This document shows positions 61,352 to 64,000 of a stretch of DNA of 64,000 nucleotides, in pieces. Source of the DNA: JACSRF01 sp963695505 (GTDB taxonomy: Bacteria > Chloroflexota > Anaerolineae > Promineifilales > Promineifilaceae). The position numbers and the translations under genes were made by a program. Position 1 is the first letter of the stretch. Each line of letters starts with the position of its first letter. The notes beneath the pieces are model-generated. The model was not told where the DNA came from. It did no database searches and worked only from the letters and a program-made list of their open reading frames with translations. The DNA is taken from NCBI GenBank assembly GCA_963695505.1, contig CAVOGX010000015.1:124001-188000 (forward strand), read 5' to 3'.

Positions 61352-62810
61352 ATGAAAACCAAAAATCAATCTATTATTGTCGGCGTCATCGCCATTTTAT
61401 TGCTAGCCGCAGGGGCCGCAGGCGCGCTGCCCCGCTGGTCACATGCGGAGAGCATGGCGGTTTTGGCCCCCGTATCCAGCGGCATTAACTACCAGGGCCG
61501 GTTAACCAATCCCGACGGCATCCCGCTGACGGGCACATACACCATGCGGTTCGTGGTGTATGACGCCTCTGTGGCCGGTTCTTCACTGTGGGACAGCGGC
61601 AATCTCAACATTTCTGTAGAAAAGGGGCTGTTTAATGTCAAGCTCGGCGTCGACCAGGCTGATTTTGACGGCCGGGCGCTGTGGTTGAGCATCATCGTGG
61701 GTGGGCAAACCCTGTCGCCGCGCCAGGAGATTTTGCCGGCGCCCTACGCCCTGAGTGTGCGCCCAGGAGCAGACGTTATAGGAGACTCGATAGGCGCCAC
61801 CGACGCCACCTTTGCGGGGTATGCTCCAGCAACCGGCACGGCTCTGTACGCCGACGCCAACGGTGGCGCAGGCATTTTTGGCGACTCCGAGAACAGCTAT
61901 GGCGTTTGGGGAAGCAGCAACAACAGTTGGGGTGGTTATTTTACCAGCGATGGGGGCCATGGTATCCGCGTAGACACAAATGGTACAGACCACTATGATT
62001 ATGGTGCCTATATTTCGTCAGAAGGAGGCTACGCCGTTTATGCGCAGAGCACAAACAACCAGGCCGTGCGCGGTGAAGCTGGCGACATAACGGACATTGC
62101 CGCTGCCTTGGGGCGCGTGGGTGTCGTGGGAATGGGCCAGAATCGCGGCGTGCATGCCGCGAGCAGTAGTGGACTAGGCATTTACGGAACCAGCACCAAC
62201 AGTACTGGTGTTTTCGGCAATACAAGCCGAACTGATCGAAATTATGGCCTCTACACAAATGATAATCTTTTTTCACTAAATATTAATTTGGCCGGTGCCA
62301 TAATGCAGGTGATGCAAAACAGCGGGACGGAAGCGCTTTCTCCTGGCGACGTGGTGATGTTTAGCGGCATCAATCGCGCAGAAACGGCGGTTTCCGCACC
62401 CATGATCCAGGTCAGCAAAGCCACTGCCGCCAACAGTACGGCCAGTTGCCGGGGTGGTTTACAGCCGTTTCAATATCGAAGCCGTCAATCCCGATCTGGA
62501 ACACCCTGATGATACCAACCCAGGGCGCATGGCGGCCCTGGAAGTGACGCCCGCTGGAGATGCTGCCCCAGGTGAATACATACTGGTGGTGGTGCAAGGC
62601 CCAGCGCTGGTCAATGCCTCGGCGATTGCCGGAGAAATTGCCCCCGGTGATTTGCTTTCTACTTCAGGCAGGGCAGGGTTGGCGGGGAAAGCAGCGATGG
62701 TGGCGCAGGATGGGGTGGAAACGGCCGTGCCGGGCACGGTTTTTGGTAAAGCGCTGGAAACTCTTGAAGGCACCCAAAACGCAATTTACGTCTATGTCAC
62801 GCTGCAATAG
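61352..62810 (+). pseudogene. secreted protein with repeats, one frameshift
   Basis: An exported protein of about 485 residues. The start gives a signal sequence (IIVGVIAILLLAAGAAGALP). Residues about 45-130 form a common secreted module (INYQGRLTNPDGIPLTGTY, SLWDSGNLNISVEKGLFNVKLG). The middle has repeated YGVWGSSNNS / GIYGTSTNSTGVFG units like fibre or adhesin repeats. Near 62,440-62,446 the frame shifts by one base, after which VAGVVYSRFNIEAVNPDL continues. It may display repeats on the cell surface. Error or mutation cannot be told apart. Confidence 0.78.
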
Positions 62811-62819
62811 GAGGAGTCA

Positions 62820-63107
62820 ATGAAACGTAATAAGCAATTACTCCTGCTAATTGTGGGTCTTTTGCTAATCCTGACAGCCGGAGCAGCGCTGCTGGCGCAA
62901 TCATCAGCCAGCTACAATTTAGAGTGGCACGTTATTGGCAGCGGCGGCAGCGAATCCAGCTCAGCCAGCTACCGGGTAAATGGTACGGTGGGTCAAAGCT
63001 TAGCCAGCCCGCCAGAATCAGGCAGCGCCAGCTTTGAAATGAGCAGCGGCTACTGGGTGCTGCCCCCATTTCTCCCCGTCTATCTGCCTTTGATAACGAG
63101 CAATTGA
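62820..63107 (+). CDS. small secreted protein with YLPLI tail
   Basis: A 95-residue exported protein: signal LLLLIVGLLLILTAGAALLA, then a Ser-rich part with SASYRVNGTVGQSLASPPES and SFEMSSGYWVLPP, and a tail PVYLPLITSN. I know YLPLI-type C-termini from many exported Chloroflexota proteins; their role is unclear. It follows the previous gene by nine bases behind AGGAGG, so the two are co-expressed. Confidence 0.8.
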   Translation: MKRNKQLLLLIVGLLLILTAGAALLAQSSASYNLEWHVIGSGGSESSSASYRVNGTVGQSLASPPESGSASFEMSSGYWVLPPFLPVYLPLITSN

Positions 63108-63212
63108 GGTTTTGAGGGGTTTGCCCATAGGCGAGCAGTGCGGGAAACGGCCGTTTCCCATGCTTGCTTATTCCCCATCATCCCTTAAAATTTATCCTCA
63201 ATTACCAAACAG

Positions 63213-63279
63213 CAATTAGCAATTGGCAAGGAACAGTGAGAGAGATTTTATTCATTGTTAATTGCTAATTGTTCCTTGC
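63213..63279. repeat. AATTG-rich imperfect inverted repeat
   Basis: CAATTAGCAATT (63213-63224) and AATTGCTAATTG (63260-63271), plus GCAAGGAAC (63226-63234) and GTTCCTTGC (63271-63279). Intergenic before the nucleotidyltransferase gene; similar low-complexity strings are at 15.6 kb and in moeA. Confidence 0.7.
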
Positions 63280-63300
63280 TCATTGTCAAAAGGAGCAGCC

Positions 63301-64000
63301 ATGAAAGGACTCATTCTCAGCGGGGGTAAAGGTTCCCGCCTGTACCCCTTGACCTACACCAGCGCCAAGCAGCTTATCCCTGTGGCCAACAAGCCGGTGC
63401 TCATCCGCGTCATCGAAACTATCCGCGACGCCGGCATCACCGAAATCGGCATCGTCATTGGCAGCACCGGCGACCAGATTAAAGAAGCCGTGGGGCGCGG
63501 CGGTCGCTGGGGAGTGAAGGTGACCTACATTCCCCAGGATGCCCCTCTAGGCCTGGCCCATGCTGTCAAAATTTCGCAGGAGTTTTTGGGGGACGACCGC
63601 TTTGTCATGTTCCTGGGCGATAACGTCATCCAGGGCGGCATCAGCCCGCTGATTGCGCAGTTTGCCGACAGCCAGTGGAACAGCCAGATTGTGCTGACGC
63701 GCATTGAGCACCCGGAACAGTATGGCGTGGCGGAATTGGGGGAAGACGGCCGTATCATCCGCCTGGTCGAAAAGCCCAAAAACCCGCCCAGCAACCTGGC
63801 CCTGGTGGGCATCTACATGTTCGACCACCACATTTTTGAGGCGGTCAACGCCATCAAGCCTTCCTGGCGCGGCGAGCTGGAAATCACCGATGCCATCCAG
63901 TGGCTGGTAGAAAAGGGGTACACCGTGCATCCCTACATTCACCGCGGTTGGTGGATTGACACCGGTGCGCCGGGCGACATGCTGGAAGCCAATGACCTGG
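63301..64000 (+). CDS. glucose-1-phosphate thymidylyltransferase-like, truncated by window
   Basis: The first 233 residues of an RfbA/RmlA-type nucleotidyltransferase that joins sugar-1-phosphate to dTTP or another NTP. Motif MKGLILSGGKGSRLYPLTYT is at the start, followed by SAKQLIPVANKPV, FLGDNVIQGG and EKPKNPPSNLALVGIYMF, GELEITDAIQWL. This resembles the long RfbA form found in archaea, Chloroflexota and actinobacteria. ATG 63301 follows AAAGGAG. The frame is open at the window's end. Confidence 0.9.
   Translation, partial: MKGLILSGGKGSRLYPLTYTSAKQLIPVANKPVLIRVIETIRDAGITEIGIVIGSTGDQIKEAVGRGGRWGVKVTYIPQDAPLGLAHAVKISQEFLGDDRFVMFLGDNVIQGGISPLIAQFADSQWNSQIVLTRIEHPEQYGVAELGEDGRIIRLVEKPKNPPSNLALVGIYMFDHHIFEAVNAIKPSWRGELEITDAIQWLVEKGYTVHPYIHRGWWIDTGAPGDMLEANDL

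Overview
The window looks like a chromosomal segment of an environmental Chloroflexota bacterium, probably Anaerolineae- or Ardenticatenia-like. This is inferred from gene content: an FhaA/FhaB-type FHA pair, a DUF5667 protein beside an ECF sigma factor, carboxypeptidase Taq, and a secreted protein with a C-terminal YLPLI-type tail. The host DNA carries a strong signature: the palindromic octamer ACGGCCGT, usually inside GAAACGGCCGTTTCC-like contexts, occurs about 50 times by eye in 64 kb, against about one expected by chance. No rRNA, tRNA or CRISPR array was seen.

Region by region. 0-10.4 kb: a methyltransferase, two FHA proteins, a selenide water dikinase (selD) that itself encodes selenocysteine at an in-frame UGA, a nucleoside-phosphorylase-like protein, two peptidases (M24, M32) and two tandem CNNM/CorC-type membrane proteins behind a leader region. 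10.9-18.6 kb: a sugar-uptake locus with a LacI-family regulator and two palindromic operators, a lipoprotein binding protein, two permeases, a GH13 sugar phosphorylase and a glycosyltransferase. 18.7-36 kb: an ECF sigma factor and partner, an AI-2E transporter, a Ca2+-type P-ATPase, a PIG-L deacetylase, ClpS, an aminotransferase, a DapA-like aldolase, HAD and HD hydrolases, an esterase, a MraY/WecA-like transferase, upp and a TrmH-like methylase. 36-45 kb: a GAF histidine kinase, an IS1634-type element, carbonic anhydrase, moeA, an ASKHA kinase-like gene and an NAD+ DNA ligase gene (ligA).

The most striking region is 45.1-59.9 kb, a chromosomal integron. A tyrosine recombinase with the IntI-specific insertion lies divergent from an array of about ten gene cassettes. 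Its stop codon is directly followed by the ATG of ligA. The cassettes are separated by recognisable attC sites (RYYYAAC ... GTTRRRY ends with matching arms). They carry two unknown proteins, a sulfotransferase-like protein, a DUF2254 membrane protein, a HicAB toxin-antitoxin pair, two GNAT acetyltransferases, a formamidase/acetamidase, an XRE/zinc-ribbon protein, a MerR regulator, a small membrane protein and a possible OsmC-like remnant. An IS630 element sits just after one attC and is itself split by an IS1634-type element; target duplications allow both insertions to be undone on paper. The ACGGCCGT signature nearly vanishes in the cassettes. An elaborate three-way-junction inverted repeat lies between intI and the first cassette.

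60-64 kb returns to ordinary chromosomal genes: a lipoprotein, TrmO, two secreted proteins and a truncated RfbA-type nucleotidyltransferase. Several genes (binding protein, glycosyltransferase, kinase, ligA, formamidase, one secreted protein) contain single-base frameshifts. In ligA and the binding protein these are so dense, with otherwise full-length and conserved protein, that base-calling errors are the likeliest cause.
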